Shown: piece by piece, positions 1 through 6,852 of the stretch
How the letters are laid out: every line of letters starts with the position of its first letter
Numbering within the stretch: the first letter of the stretch is position 1
Assembly: GCA_934717895.1 (NCBI GenBank)
Contig: CAKUZO010000031.1
Span: 1 to 21,879, forward strand
DNA from: an uncultured Candidatus Melainabacteria bacterium
GTDB lineage: Bacteria; Cyanobacteriota; Vampirovibrionia; Gastranaerophilales; Gastranaerophilaceae
Reading direction: 5' to 3'
DNA length: 21,879 nt
Program-made: the position numbers and the translations under genes
Notes under the pieces: model-generated
Told to the model about the DNA's origin: nothing
What the model saw: the letters and a program-made list of their open reading frames with translations, nothing else
Databases searched by the model: none

Positions 1-875
1 TAACTGTGATGGTCGTCAAAATCAACCGTTTGCTTAATATTATAACCACCTAAAAACGCATAAAATTGTTGTGGTTGTCCGATTGCACAAAGTGCTGTTG
101 CTTCTGTTCCTTGTGCCAATTTTTCACCAGTCTTAATATTATAAACATAATCAGGCTCAGTCTTACAAACAAAAGCTTCAACTTTCATCTTCTTAGCCAT
201 AATTTTGGCTAATTTTTCGGCTCTTGAATGATCAACATTTTTGCTCACAACAACGAGCTTGTTAATACGAGAAAACGCTTCCAATCCTTCTCTTAAAGGT
301 CCTGCCGGAAGAAGTTTTTCGTTGCCAAACCCCATCTTACTGTCCATCAAAACAATATCTAAATCACGATGCAATTTTCGGTGCTGAAATCCATCGTCCA
401 AAATAATTTTGGTTGCCCCGAATTTTTCTACCGCGTATTTTGCCCCTTCAAAACGATTTTTTGTCGTAATAACAATCGCCCCTTTTGAATTCGTTGCAAG
501 CCAAAACGGTTCATCTCCGGCAAGTTGAGCGTTATAAAAAACTTTTTCTCCATCAGAAATCACGTTCACATTTTTGTTTGAAAGCTTTCCGCCGTAACCT
601 CTTGAAACAATAGCAACTTTCTCACCCTGTGCTACAAAATATTTAGCAATCTCTGACACGACAGGAGTTTTTCCAACTCCGCCGGTTGTGATATTCCCGA
701 TAGAAATCACAAAAGCGTCAACTTTTTTCGGCTTCAATATATTTTTGTCATATAAAAGATTTTTTAGTCCACTGCCAATTCCATAAAATATTGAGCCAAA
801 CTCTAACAACTTCAACAACAGACCTTTGGCGTCTTTATTGTAATGAATTTTTGTTATCTCCGTTTTTAAATTCAT
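1..875 (-). CDS. lpxK: Tetraacyldisaccharide 4'-kinase, partial (C-terminus beyond the left edge)
   Basis: Phosphorylates the 4' position of the lipid A disaccharide at the inner membrane, a late step of the Raetz pathway. The visible 291 codons begin MNLKTEITKIHYNKDAKG. An early hydrophobic segment is followed by the LpxK P-loop GNITTGGVGKTP (about residues 60-71), then SRGYGG, the DDGFQHRKLHRDLDIVLMD block and, near the edge, the DFDDHHS segment; all are hallmarks of the family. LpxK proteins are usually 320-350 residues, so some 30-60 residues lie outside. The ATG at 875 has an AAGGGA ribosome binding site. It lies 36 nt after the MCE gene on the same strand, which suggests one envelope-lipid operon. 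Its presence implies an outer membrane with lipid A. Confidence 0.93.
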   Translation of the reverse strand, partial: MNLKTEITKIHYNKDAKGLLLKLLEFGSIFYGIGSGLKNLLYDKNILKPKKVDAFVISIGNITTGGVGKTPVVSEIAKYFVAQGEKVAIVSRGYGGKLSNKNVNVISDGEKVFYNAQLAGDEPFWLATNSKGAIVITTKNRFEGAKYAVEKFGATKIILDDGFQHRKLHRDLDIVLMDSKMGFGNEKLLPAGPLREGLEAFSRINKLVVVSKNVDHSRAEKLAKIMAKKMKVEAFVCKTEPDYVYNIKTGEKLAQGTEATALCAIGQPQQFYAFLGGYNIKQTVDFDDHHS

Positions 876-911
876 ATTTTTCCCTTAATCTCTCAATGCA
901 AAACTATTCGC

Positions 912-2273
912 CTAGAACATCAATCTCCAAAGCAAAAATCTCTTATTCAATTTTTCAGAGAATTTTCTTAAATTGCAAGTCGTTTCTCTTGTATCTTCGA
1001 TAATTGATTGCAATTCTGTTTTCTTGTCCGGAGTCAATTTATTAACAGTATTCAAAGTTGTGGAAATATCTGTCATTGCAGTGTTTACATTTGCAACAGC
1101 TCTATTGATATCCTTCTTCAACTGATCGTCTTTTGTCATCGAATTTACATAGCCGCTAATTTCATTAACATTATGAGTAATAGCTCTCAAATCTTCTGCC
1201 ATCTGTTCAGATTCTTTTTCATCTCCGATAATTTTATTCAAGTTTTGAGAAAGTTTATCAACAGAATTTGCCGTAGACATAACAGTAGTTTTGAATTGCG
1301 GATCGCCAATAATGTTATTAATATTATAGGAAAGCATATTAAAATCAGTCGTTGCCTTATCCATCATTACCATAAGTTGCCTTAAATCACTTGAAGAATC
1401 ATCAATCAAACTGTTCAACTTACCCATAGTAACACTTGTTTGTCCTGTTAAAGAGTTTATATTTCTAACAGACATTTTGAGTTCAGCGATAACCTGTTCT
1501 GAAAGTAAATCGTTGATTTTCTTATTTGTTTCTGTCAAAGATTCAGCTGCTCTGTATTGCCAATCCATAAAATCGGCAATTCTCATCGGCTCAATAATCG
1601 TGTAAGGCGAAGTTTGAATTGGATACGGCAAAACAACATCGTCCAAAGTTGAAATCAAAAGTTTATTTGTACCCTGCTCTCTGACAACTTTACCTTTTAA
1701 AAATTCAGGCAAAACAAGCCCCGGGAGATTAATGACATAATCCACTTTATATGCAAAATTTGTCTTAATTCTATCTTTTACACTGTATGGAATAACTTCT
1801 TTTGAAACTACTTCAATATTCTTAATTTTTCCAACATCATAAAACTGTTTGTCTAACTTCATTTCAACAGCATCGTCTTTATAAAGAATATCCTTATTCA
1901 ACATAGGAATATAAACAGTTCTTATTTTAGGCGGAGTAATTTCCAAGAACAATTCGCCAATTAAACCTGACTGTTGAATAGAAAAAGTCGATGCTTTCGG
2001 AATTTCGACATTCGGATCGGTTATAACGAATTTTACCTTAACATAACTGTTTTCACCATCAATAACAGGTGTAATCTCTTCAACCTGCCCAACTCGCAAG
2101 CCCATCATCTGAACACCTGCTCCCGGACGCATTCCATTTACATCTTTAAACTGGATTTCAACCCTATCCGCCGAAGAAAAAGTTCTTCCTTTAACCTTGA
2201 AAACCACGCCAACCAATAGCACTAACGATAATAATGTCAAAAGCCCAACTTTAAAAGATGATGAAAATTTCAT
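912..2273 (-). CDS. MCE/MlaD-domain lipid transport protein
   Basis: A 453-residue MlaD-like substrate-binding subunit of an MCE transporter, a class that moves phospholipids between the inner and outer membranes. It has an N-terminal transmembrane anchor (about residues 8-27). An MCE domain follows (about 35-115), containing the pattern GAGVQMMGLRVGQVEEITP and the conserved closing region SGLIGELFLEITPP. The rest, especially residues 240-440, is long and helical with repeated Asn/Leu/Ser heptad-like stretches, as in single-MCE proteins that form a coiled-coil needle. The start has a clear AGGAAAGG site. No permease (MlaE) or ATPase (MlaF) gene is adjacent, so the transporter must be completed from elsewhere. 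The assignment to MCE is firm, but the lipid substrate is not known. Confidence 0.88.
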   Translation of the reverse strand: MKFSSSFKVGLLTLLSLVLLVGVVFKVKGRTFSSADRVEIQFKDVNGMRPGAGVQMMGLRVGQVEEITPVIDGENSYVKVKFVITDPNVEIPKASTFSIQQSGLIGELFLEITPPKIRTVYIPMLNKDILYKDDAVEMKLDKQFYDVGKIKNIEVVSKEVIPYSVKDRIKTNFAYKVDYVINLPGLVLPEFLKGKVVREQGTNKLLISTLDDVVLPYPIQTSPYTIIEPMRIADFMDWQYRAAESLTETNKKINDLLSEQVIAELKMSVRNINSLTGQTSVTMGKLNSLIDDSSSDLRQLMVMMDKATTDFNMLSYNINNIIGDPQFKTTVMSTANSVDKLSQNLNKIIGDEKESEQMAEDLRAITHNVNEISGYVNSMTKDDQLKKDINRAVANVNTAMTDISTTLNTVNKLTPDKKTELQSIIEDTRETTCNLRKFSEKLNKRFLLWRLMF

Positions 2274-2334
2274 TTATAACCTTTCCTATTTTGAAAACAT
2301 TGTAACAAAAACAACAAAATTATGCAAAATCTGT

Positions 2335-2353
2335 AAGATTAATCTTTTATAAT
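2335..2353. promoter_or_regulatory. Palindrome and TATAAT box in the divergent intergenic region
   Basis: The 154-nt gap between the MCE gene and the divergent 2428 gene holds a perfect 12-bp palindrome AAGATTAATCTT (2335-2346). It is followed directly by TATAAT (2348-2353), a plausible -10 for the plus-strand gene. No convincing -35 was found at the right distance, so the promoter is tentative. Confidence 0.3.
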
Positions 2354-2427
2354 ATATTAAAAATGAAACGCAATTTTTCGGAATTATTTTACTTTATATA
2401 AATAGGTAAATCAATTTAGGGGAAATA

Positions 2428-3072
2428 ATGTCAAAATTTTTTAATATCTTATTCAACAAAAACATTATAGCACCGCCACTGTCTTGGAAAACAAGCAGTT
2501 TAGGCTCATCTGCCAATTTAGTTGCAATGGAACTCAGACAAATGTTCAAACCGAACAAAATCGTCAAAGAATTTTACAATGTTATGTGGTCAAAACCGAA
2601 CGCAAAAACGGTTGAAAAAGTTTGCGACAAGTTCGAAAAAGCAACCGGCGTAAAAATGATTATGACAGATACACAAGAAGCACAAAGCTTTTGTGAACTC
2701 GCAAATGTATTCATGCGTGATATAAGAAAGGGAAGATTTCCAAAAGATATAAAATATGTAATTTTCGGTCATGGTGCCGGCTCCTCACTTGTTCAAACAG
2801 GTGCAGACAGATGGCATGTCGGACATAAACCGGAAATCGGAATTTTTGATTTCATAAAACAACATGTCCCAAAGGGAGAAAAAGTTATTGTAAACTGCTG
2901 CGAAGTTACTCCAAAAAAATACAAACACCTAATCCCTAAAAACAAACCTGCAATCGGATTTGAAACAAGTACAGATGCTTCAAGCTCATATTATCACCCG
3001 CTAAAAATAGTCAGAAGCGGCGAAGATAGAATAATTGGAGCTTATGCTAACGGGATTGCGACAATGTATTAA
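2428..3072 (+). CDS. Unknown 214-residue protein with possible caspase-fold His/Cys dyad
   Basis: Not recognised as a named family. It has no signal peptide or membrane segment and is rich in Lys. A hydrophobic strand ending in His-Gly (YVIFGHGAGSS, His about residue 115) is followed about 43 residues later by a second hydrophobic strand ending in Cys (EKVIVNCCEV). That strand-HG ... strand-C arrangement is the catalytic layout of clan CD peptidases (caspase, gingipain, CHAT). The spacing is close to the usual 45-50, so a small protease or pseudo-protease is possible; this is inference from two motifs. The C-terminus (IIGAYANGIATMY) has no known signature. The gene has an AGGGGAA ribosome binding site and stands alone between a divergent MCE gene and a shared terminator. 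Confidence 0.75.
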   Translation: MSKFFNILFNKNIIAPPLSWKTSSLGSSANLVAMELRQMFKPNKIVKEFYNVMWSKPNAKTVEKVCDKFEKATGVKMIMTDTQEAQSFCELANVFMRDIRKGRFPKDIKYVIFGHGAGSSLVQTGADRWHVGHKPEIGIFDFIKQHVPKGEKVIVNCCEVTPKKYKHLIPKNKPAIGFETSTDASSSYYHPLKIVRSGEDRIIGAYANGIATMY

Positions 3073-3111
3073 TTTTATAATTGCAATTCTTATTCAATTC
3101 ATTAGACAATT

Positions 3112-3156
3112 AAAAAAGCCTAAACAAAATTTTGTTTAAGGCTTTTGTTTTTTTAT
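3112..3156. terminator. Bidirectional intrinsic terminator
   Basis: Arms AAAAGCCTAAACAAAA (3114-3129) and TTTTGTTTAAGGCTTTT (3130-3146) pair with one bulged base. A T-rich tract follows on the plus side and an A-rich tract precedes it. It serves the convergent genes ending at 3072 (plus) and 3172 (minus). Confidence 0.85.
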
Positions 3157-3171
3157 TTTATCTTTAAAAAA

Positions 3172-3789
3172 TTAACCGTGACAGTGATGTTCCCCATGAT
3201 GGTGTCCATGGCAATGGTGGTGTTCTCCGCCACAAGCATTTTCACCTGTTACTAATGTGTTATTCAAAAATTTTGTAACAACTTCCTCAATATCCAATTC
3301 CGGACAACCTGCAACAATTTTTACTCCATTCTGTGCAAATATCGCCATCGGACGTCCTCCCATTCCGCCTGCCAATACAATATTTGCACCTTGTGATGCT
3401 ATCCAATTCGCACTTTGACAAGAAATTCCTTCTTCCGGAATTTTTTTGTCTATACTTAAAATTTCTTTTGTTTCCGGATTAACTTCTACAAATGTAAAAT
3501 ACTCACAATGCCCAAAATGACCGCATAATTTGTTTTCTGCTGATGGAATTACAATTTTCATAATTTTATCTCCTTTTAATTTTTCGATATTTGACTGCAA
3601 TAATATTGCACTTTCTAACGCCTCTGTTTCAGTAATATTGTGATTTTTCGCAAATTCTTTCAAAATATTTAAAACATCTTCATTTATTCTTCTATTGAAC
3701 GGAACCTTATTTCTACAAGTCTTTTTTCTACCTGCACACTCACGTTTCCCGCCCCAACATTTGCTCTTATTTAAACGACATTCTTTCAT
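3172..3789 (-). CDS. Ribbon-helix-helix/NifX-type fusion with His-rich metal-binding tail
   Basis: One open frame of 205 residues with two parts. Residues 1-28 are Cys/Lys/Arg-rich (C4, C11, C18, C25). Residues 29-66 (VPFNRRINEDVLNILKEFA, then TETEALESAI) read like a ribbon-helix-helix DNA-binding domain. From Met77 the sequence is a dinitrogenase iron-molybdenum cofactor (NifX/NifB-C) domain with CGHFGHCEYF and AGGMGGRPM. Such stand-alone domains occur outside nitrogen fixation and are thought to bind metal or Fe-S clusters. The last 20 residues are His/Cys-rich (EHHHCHGHHHGEHHCHG), a likely metal-binding tail. The first start at 3789 has GAGG about 7 nt upstream and a near-consensus promoter. 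Met77 has its own strong ribosome binding site, so a 129-residue short form is likely. A self-regulated metal-responsive protein is inferred. No nif genes are nearby. Confidence 0.82.
   Translation of the reverse strand: MKECRLNKSKCWGGKRECAGRKKTCRNKVPFNRRINEDVLNILKEFAKNHNITETEALESAILLQSNIEKLKGDKIMKIVIPSAENKLCGHFGHCEYFTFVEVNPETKEILSIDKKIPEEGISCQSANWIASQGANIVLAGGMGGRPMAIFAQNGVKIVAGCPELDIEEVVTKFLNNTLVTGENACGGEHHHCHGHHHGEHHCHG
3559..3575 (-). promoter_or_regulatory. Internal ribosome binding site and ATG giving a 129-residue NifX-type product
   Basis: On the minus strand AAGGAG (3570-3575) lies 8 nt before an in-frame ATG (3559-3561). Translation from there gives MKIVIPSAENK..., which is exactly the usual N-terminus of stand-alone NifX-like proteins. 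Confidence 0.65.
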
Positions 3790-3803
3790 CAGTTAGCCTC
3801 AAT

Positions 3804-3835
3804 AAAATAATAGTACATTATTTTGATAATGTCAA
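3804..3835 (-). promoter_or_regulatory. Promoter overlapped by a perfect inverted repeat (candidate operator)
   Basis: On the minus strand TTGACA (3830-3835), a 17-nt spacer and TATTAT (3807-3812) form a near-consensus sigma-70 promoter; the predicted RNA start is about 10 nt before the ATG at 3789. The 8-bp arms AAAATAAT (3804-3811) and ATTATTTT (3817-3824) flank a 5-nt centre and cover the -10 and half the spacer, as expected for a repressor site. Autoregulation by the ribbon-helix-helix part of the gene is an inference. Confidence 0.75.
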
Positions 3836-3880
3836 TACATATTCAAGTATAGACAATTAGGGGATTGTATTTATAACAAC

Positions 3881-3913
3881 AAAAAGTCCTGCCAGATGAC
3901 AGGACTTTTTTTT
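3881..3913. terminator. Intrinsic terminator
   Basis: Perfect 11-bp arms AAAAAGTCCTG (3881-3891) and CAGGACTTTTT (3900-3910) enclose an 8-nt loop. It lies just after the minus-strand gene ending at 3938, with TTTTTGTTGTT on that strand's 3' side. The plus side also has a run of eight T, so it may work both ways. Confidence 0.88.
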
Positions 3914-3937
3914 ATTTTGAAGATTTGGAGTTGTTGA

Positions 3938-4696
3938 TTACACTAATTCAACAACTTTCAAAGCGTTTCTTGAAGCAATTTCAACAAGGCTTCTTGCTGT
4001 TGCCATCATTGACAAATCTGAATCCATTTTGTTGATGCAAGAACCACAACCGATTGCTGATGCACCTGCTGCAAATGCAAATGGAGCAGTTGTTGGGTTG
4101 ATTGCTGTTGCTGTCATAATAGGCAAGTCGATATTTCTAGAAAGTTCAATTGTGTTAGATAGAGTCAATTCAGCTCTTTCCATCAAGCCTCTTGCGCCTT
4201 CTGAAATGTGATCTGCTGAGAAGTGACCTTCTGTTTGAACTAGGTCGATACCCATTGTTTCTAATTTTCTAGCCAAATCAATTTGATCAGCTATTGACAA
4301 TTCACCAGGAATTGTTACACAGAAGAATGTTCTTGTATCGCCAAGCATATCCATAGTTTCTCTAACTAATGACATAACTTGATCAGCTGAGAAAGACATT
4401 CCTTTTTTGTAAAGTACGTCAAAGTTTCCAAGTTCGATAGCGTCAGCACCAAGTTCTACTGCTTTAACAAGTTCTGATGGAACGATTGATGATACGAAAA
4501 TCGGCATATCTGTCATATTTCTGATTTCAGAAATAATTTCAGGTTTTGCACAAATATCAACTGCTGATGCACCAGCGTTTTCTGCTGATGAAACAACTTT
4601 TTTAATGTTTTCAATATCAAAGTTGTCGATACCAGCGATAACTTTTACAGCTCTTTTTTCTGTCAAATGTTGTCTAAATAAATCAATTCTGCTCAT
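3938..4696 (-). CDS. ycf23: Ycf23/DUF561 family TIM-barrel protein
   Basis: A 252-residue protein matching the Ycf23 (DUF561) family of cyanobacteria and plastids, whose function is not established. Family features include RAVKVIAGIDNFDIENIKKV near the N-terminus, AGASAVDICAKPE, MPIFVSSIVPSELVKAVELG, GADAIELGNFD and DLVQTEGH. The C-terminal phosphate-binding-like stretch AAGASAIGCGSCINKMD follows. The alternating strand/helix pattern with Gly-Ala-Asp at strand ends fits a (beta/alpha)8 barrel of the kind found in enzymes of phosphorylated small molecules. It is full length. The start has AAGAAAGGAAA upstream. It is transcribed alone, away from the protease gene, from a promoter carrying a palindromic box, and ends at a strong terminator. 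The symbol is taken from the family name. Confidence 0.88.
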   Translation of the reverse strand: MSRIDLFRQHLTEKRAVKVIAGIDNFDIENIKKVVSSAENAGASAVDICAKPEIISEIRNMTDMPIFVSSIVPSELVKAVELGADAIELGNFDVLYKKGMSFSADQVMSLVRETMDMLGDTRTFFCVTIPGELSIADQIDLARKLETMGIDLVQTEGHFSADHISEGARGLMERAELTLSNTIELSRNIDLPIMTATAINPTTAPFAFAAGASAIGCGSCINKMDSDLSMMATARSLVEIASRNALKVVELV

Positions 4697-4737
4697 TTAA
4701 AAATTTCCTTTCTTATAAAGTGTAAAGTTTTTTCTGC

Positions 4738-4767
4738 ATTATACATTAAAATTGTAATAATTACAAT
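4738..4767 (-). promoter_or_regulatory. ycf23 promoter with a Fur-family-like 8-1-8 inverted repeat
   Basis: On the minus strand TTGTAA (4761-4766), 17 nt and TATAAT (4738-4743) form a promoter for the ycf23-like gene. The exact inverted repeat ATTGTAAT-A-ATTACAAT (4751-4767) covers the -35 and half the spacer. Its 7-1-7 core TTGTAATnATTACAA resembles PerR boxes (TTATAATnATTATAA) and the centre of Zur boxes (CGTAATnATTACG). The site is seen directly; which regulator binds is inferred. Confidence 0.7.
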
Positions 4768-4844
4768 AACTAACCGCAAAAAAATTTTTTAGGGTAATGA
4801 AAATTTGTCAAAACCGCCAATAATAATACTAAAAGGGGAGTAAA

Positions 4845-5549
4845 ATGCTAAAAAGAATAATTGTGTGTATAACGTTTTTGTTTCTATCTTTCGTGCCTGT
4901 CGGAGCGCAAAATTACGGCGCAGACGAGCTTATAAATATCAGTGTTTATGAAAGGATTAATCCTGCAATTGTTGCTATTGACGCAAATCTAGCCGACGGA
5001 TTTTCTGCCGGAACAGGTTGCGTAATCCGTTCAGACGGAGTGATTTTGACAGGTTCTCACGTGATAGAAGGCGCAAAAGAAATTGATGTTACTACCTCAG
5101 ACGGCAAGGTTTATAAAGCCTCAGTTCTTGCAAAAATGGGGAAAAATAAGGATTTGGCGTTATTAAAAATTGCTCCAAAATCGCGTCTGAAAACTATATC
5201 TTTTGGTGATTCCTCTGATGTGAAAGTAGGGCAAAAAGTCTTGGCAATCGGCAATCCGTTTGGATTTTCAGGAACATTGACTTCCGGAATTGTTTCACGA
5301 ATTGATTATGCAAAAGGAAGAATTCAAACTGATGCGGCGATAAATCCCGGGTGTTCCGGCGGACCACTTTTGAACTCGCAAGGAGAAGTCATCGGGATTT
5401 CCCAATCGATTTACAATCCGGATAACAATATTTCAAACATCGGTATAGGTTTTGCAATTCCTGTGAATGATGCGAAAAAATTTATAGAAACGGCAAACTT
5501 AGACAATACAACTTTGACGGGCAAAAAACGGTTTGCTATGAAAGAGTAA
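4845..5549 (+). CDS. Secreted Deg/HtrA-type trypsin-like serine protease without PDZ domain
   Basis: A 234-residue protein with a signal peptide (residues 1-21, cleavage after VGA) and an S1C (Deg/HtrA) protease domain. The catalytic triad is visible: His72 in TGSHVIEGA, Asp103 in NKDLALLKI and Ser171 in NPGCSGGPL. The flanking family blocks GTGCVIRSDGVILTGSHV, VLAIGNPFG and TDAAINPG are present. It ends shortly after the protease domain, so there is no PDZ domain and regulation must differ from classical DegP. Two positions are unusual: Cys59 in GTGC (usually GSGF) and Cys170 directly before the catalytic Ser, where Asn is normal. They could form a disulfide or be redox-sensitive in the envelope. 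The ribosome binding site is AAGGGGAG. It is probably periplasmic or surface protein quality control. Confidence 0.88.
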   Translation: MLKRIIVCITFLFLSFVPVGAQNYGADELINISVYERINPAIVAIDANLADGFSAGTGCVIRSDGVILTGSHVIEGAKEIDVTTSDGKVYKASVLAKMGKNKDLALLKIAPKSRLKTISFGDSSDVKVGQKVLAIGNPFGFSGTLTSGIVSRIDYAKGRIQTDAAINPGCSGGPLLNSQGEVIGISQSIYNPDNNISNIGIGFAIPVNDAKKFIETANLDNTTLTGKKRFAMKE

Positions 5550-5906
5550 GGTTATTAGTTGATAAAATTTCAGAGTAACGAATTGATTACGGAGTCAAAT
5601 TGCCACGATAGCGAAATGAGCAACAACTTGTTAGCGAAACAAACGACAAAAACAGCCATTGTTTGAGCGGTAAAGTTATTTGATAGGCTGGATTGCCACG
5701 CTATTCGCTCGCAATGACGATTTCAAAATTTTTAATGCATGTGCATAGCGAGTTTGGCTGTTTCAAGTTGAGCTTACAAGTTATTAGCGAATGAAGCGTG
5801 TGGCTGGTTTTGTGGAACTTTTTCCATAAAAAGTTCCCGCCGTCCGCGTAGGACATAATAATAAATAATAACAAGTTCAGAATGGCAAGAATTCTGAAAG
5901 TGGCGT
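5550..5906. repeat. Noncoding stretch with degenerate intergenic repeats
   Basis: No gene was found in these 357 nt. ATTGCCACG occurs at 5599-5607 and again at 5692-5700. The second copy belongs to an element ending GCTCGCAATGACG, whose ends ATTGC (5692-5696) and GCAAT (5711-5715) are inverted. A second pair, CAACTTGTTAGCGAA (5624-5638) and CAAGTTATTAGCGAA (5777-5791), matches at 13 of 15 positions. Elements with an ATTGCCACG...CGCAATGACG look are common as dispersed, palindrome-like intergenic repeats in many bacteria, so this is probably repeat debris rather than a regulator. Confidence 0.55.
5876..5898 (-). terminator. Possible terminator of the WG-repeat gene
   Basis: Perfect 8-bp arms TTCAGAAT (5876-5883) and ATTCTGAA (5891-5898) with a 7-nt loop lie just after the minus-strand stop. 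A T-rich but interrupted tract follows. The stem is AT-rich, so strength is uncertain. Confidence 0.4.
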
Positions 5907-6824
5907 TTAGTCCATCTTTTGTTTCAGTTCGTTTTTGACGTTGCTCAAAGGCCCGTTGTTTGGGGTTCTTATGTTATGATAATACTTTTTGGCAAAAGTA
6001 AACGGATATTTTGGAAGCCAAGAGCATTTTATAAAAATATTTACGGTATCAGCCCCTTGTGAAAACATAAGTTCGTCGATTGTTTCCTCGTGTGATGGCG
6101 ATATTGATGAGAAAATTTTTAAAATATAATCCGTAAAAGTCACAGCGGAATATCCAGATGCCGCAAGCGGGTCGGTTACAAATTTAGTTACTCTAAAATC
6201 ACTATTTTCTTTAATATTTTTCACATCATCTGGCAATTGAAATTCTCCGCTGACAATTTGTTCAATTTCATACCATTGACCGTTATATTGAATTCTCATT
6301 ATATTCGGCTTTGGCATATAAATGTCGTCAAAGATTGTATTAAGAATAAGTTTTCCATTTCGGTCGACAACGCCGTATTTGTAATTCTTTTTAACCAAAA
6401 ACATTCCACCAAAAAGCAAATCAACGGACATATATTCATTAGGAATTATTGCTTCTCCGAATTCGTTATAAACTCCGTAATTGTTTTCGTTCCCGAGTTT
6501 TACGTATTTGCCAAGCATTCTGTCGACGTGGCGAAATTTGGGTTCAACAAGAATATTCCCTGAGCAATCAATCAATCCGTATTTATTTTTTTTATTGATA
6601 ATCCAAGCTGAGTTGCCTACACGAATAAGCTTTTTGTACTGGGCATCGACAATAATGTTTCCGGATTTGTCTTTTAGCCCGAATAATACGTTTTTCTTTT
6701 CATTTGAAAAAACAACTTCATCGTCCATTGAAATTGCAGACTTCAAAGGTTCTGACGGATTTGCCAAAACATTTGAGCAGGTTGAAATTATTAATAAAAA
6801 TAATATGACGAAAGCTTTTTTCAT
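5907..6824 (-). CDS. Exported WG-repeat protein
   Basis: The start is placed at the ATG at 6824, giving MKKAFVILFLLIISTCSNVLA, a clean signal peptide cut after VLA. A longer frame to 6914 would overlap the HTH gene and mask the signal sequence. The 305-residue product has about four WG repeats in residues 35-165: GLKDKSGNIIVDAQY, YGLIDCSGNILVEPKF, YGVYNEFGEAIIPNEY and YGVVDRNGKLILNTIF. WG repeats (KWG family) are beta-rich units common in exported proteins and of mostly unknown role. The C-terminal 130 residues (after IEQIVSGEFQLP) are not recognised. It follows the XRE gene by 28 nt on the same strand, so the two may be co-transcribed. No clear ribosome binding site is seen. Confidence 0.8.
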   Translation of the reverse strand: MKKAFVILFLLIISTCSNVLANPSEPLKSAISMDDEVVFSNEKKNVLFGLKDKSGNIIVDAQYKKLIRVGNSAWIINKKNKYGLIDCSGNILVEPKFRHVDRMLGKYVKLGNENNYGVYNEFGEAIIPNEYMSVDLLFGGMFLVKKNYKYGVVDRNGKLILNTIFDDIYMPKPNIMRIQYNGQWYEIEQIVSGEFQLPDDVKNIKENSDFRVTKFVTDPLAASGYSAVTFTDYILKIFSSISPSHEETIDELMFSQGADTVNIFIKCSWLPKYPFTFAKKYYHNIRTPNNGPLSNVKNELKQKMD

Positions 6825-6852
6825 AACTAAATAATAGCATAAATTTAAAATT

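Noticed and set aside
1008..1385. 125-residue plus-strand frame opposite the MCE gene
   Set aside because: It is a shadow of the MCE coding sequence; the composition is odd (Ile/Asn/Cys/His-rich) and there is no ribosome binding site.
3172..3560. Evidence for a nitrogen-fixation cluster
   Set aside because: Only a NifX-type domain is present; no nifH, nifD, nifK or nifB-like gene is nearby, and such domains are common outside nitrogen fixation.
4029..4211. 60-residue Ala-rich plus-strand frame inside the ycf23-like gene
   Set aside because: It is antisense to a conserved protein and has no ribosome binding site or promoter.
6237..6834. Two plus-strand frames over the WG-repeat gene
   Set aside because: They are antisense shadows of a gene with clear repeats; no start signals were found.
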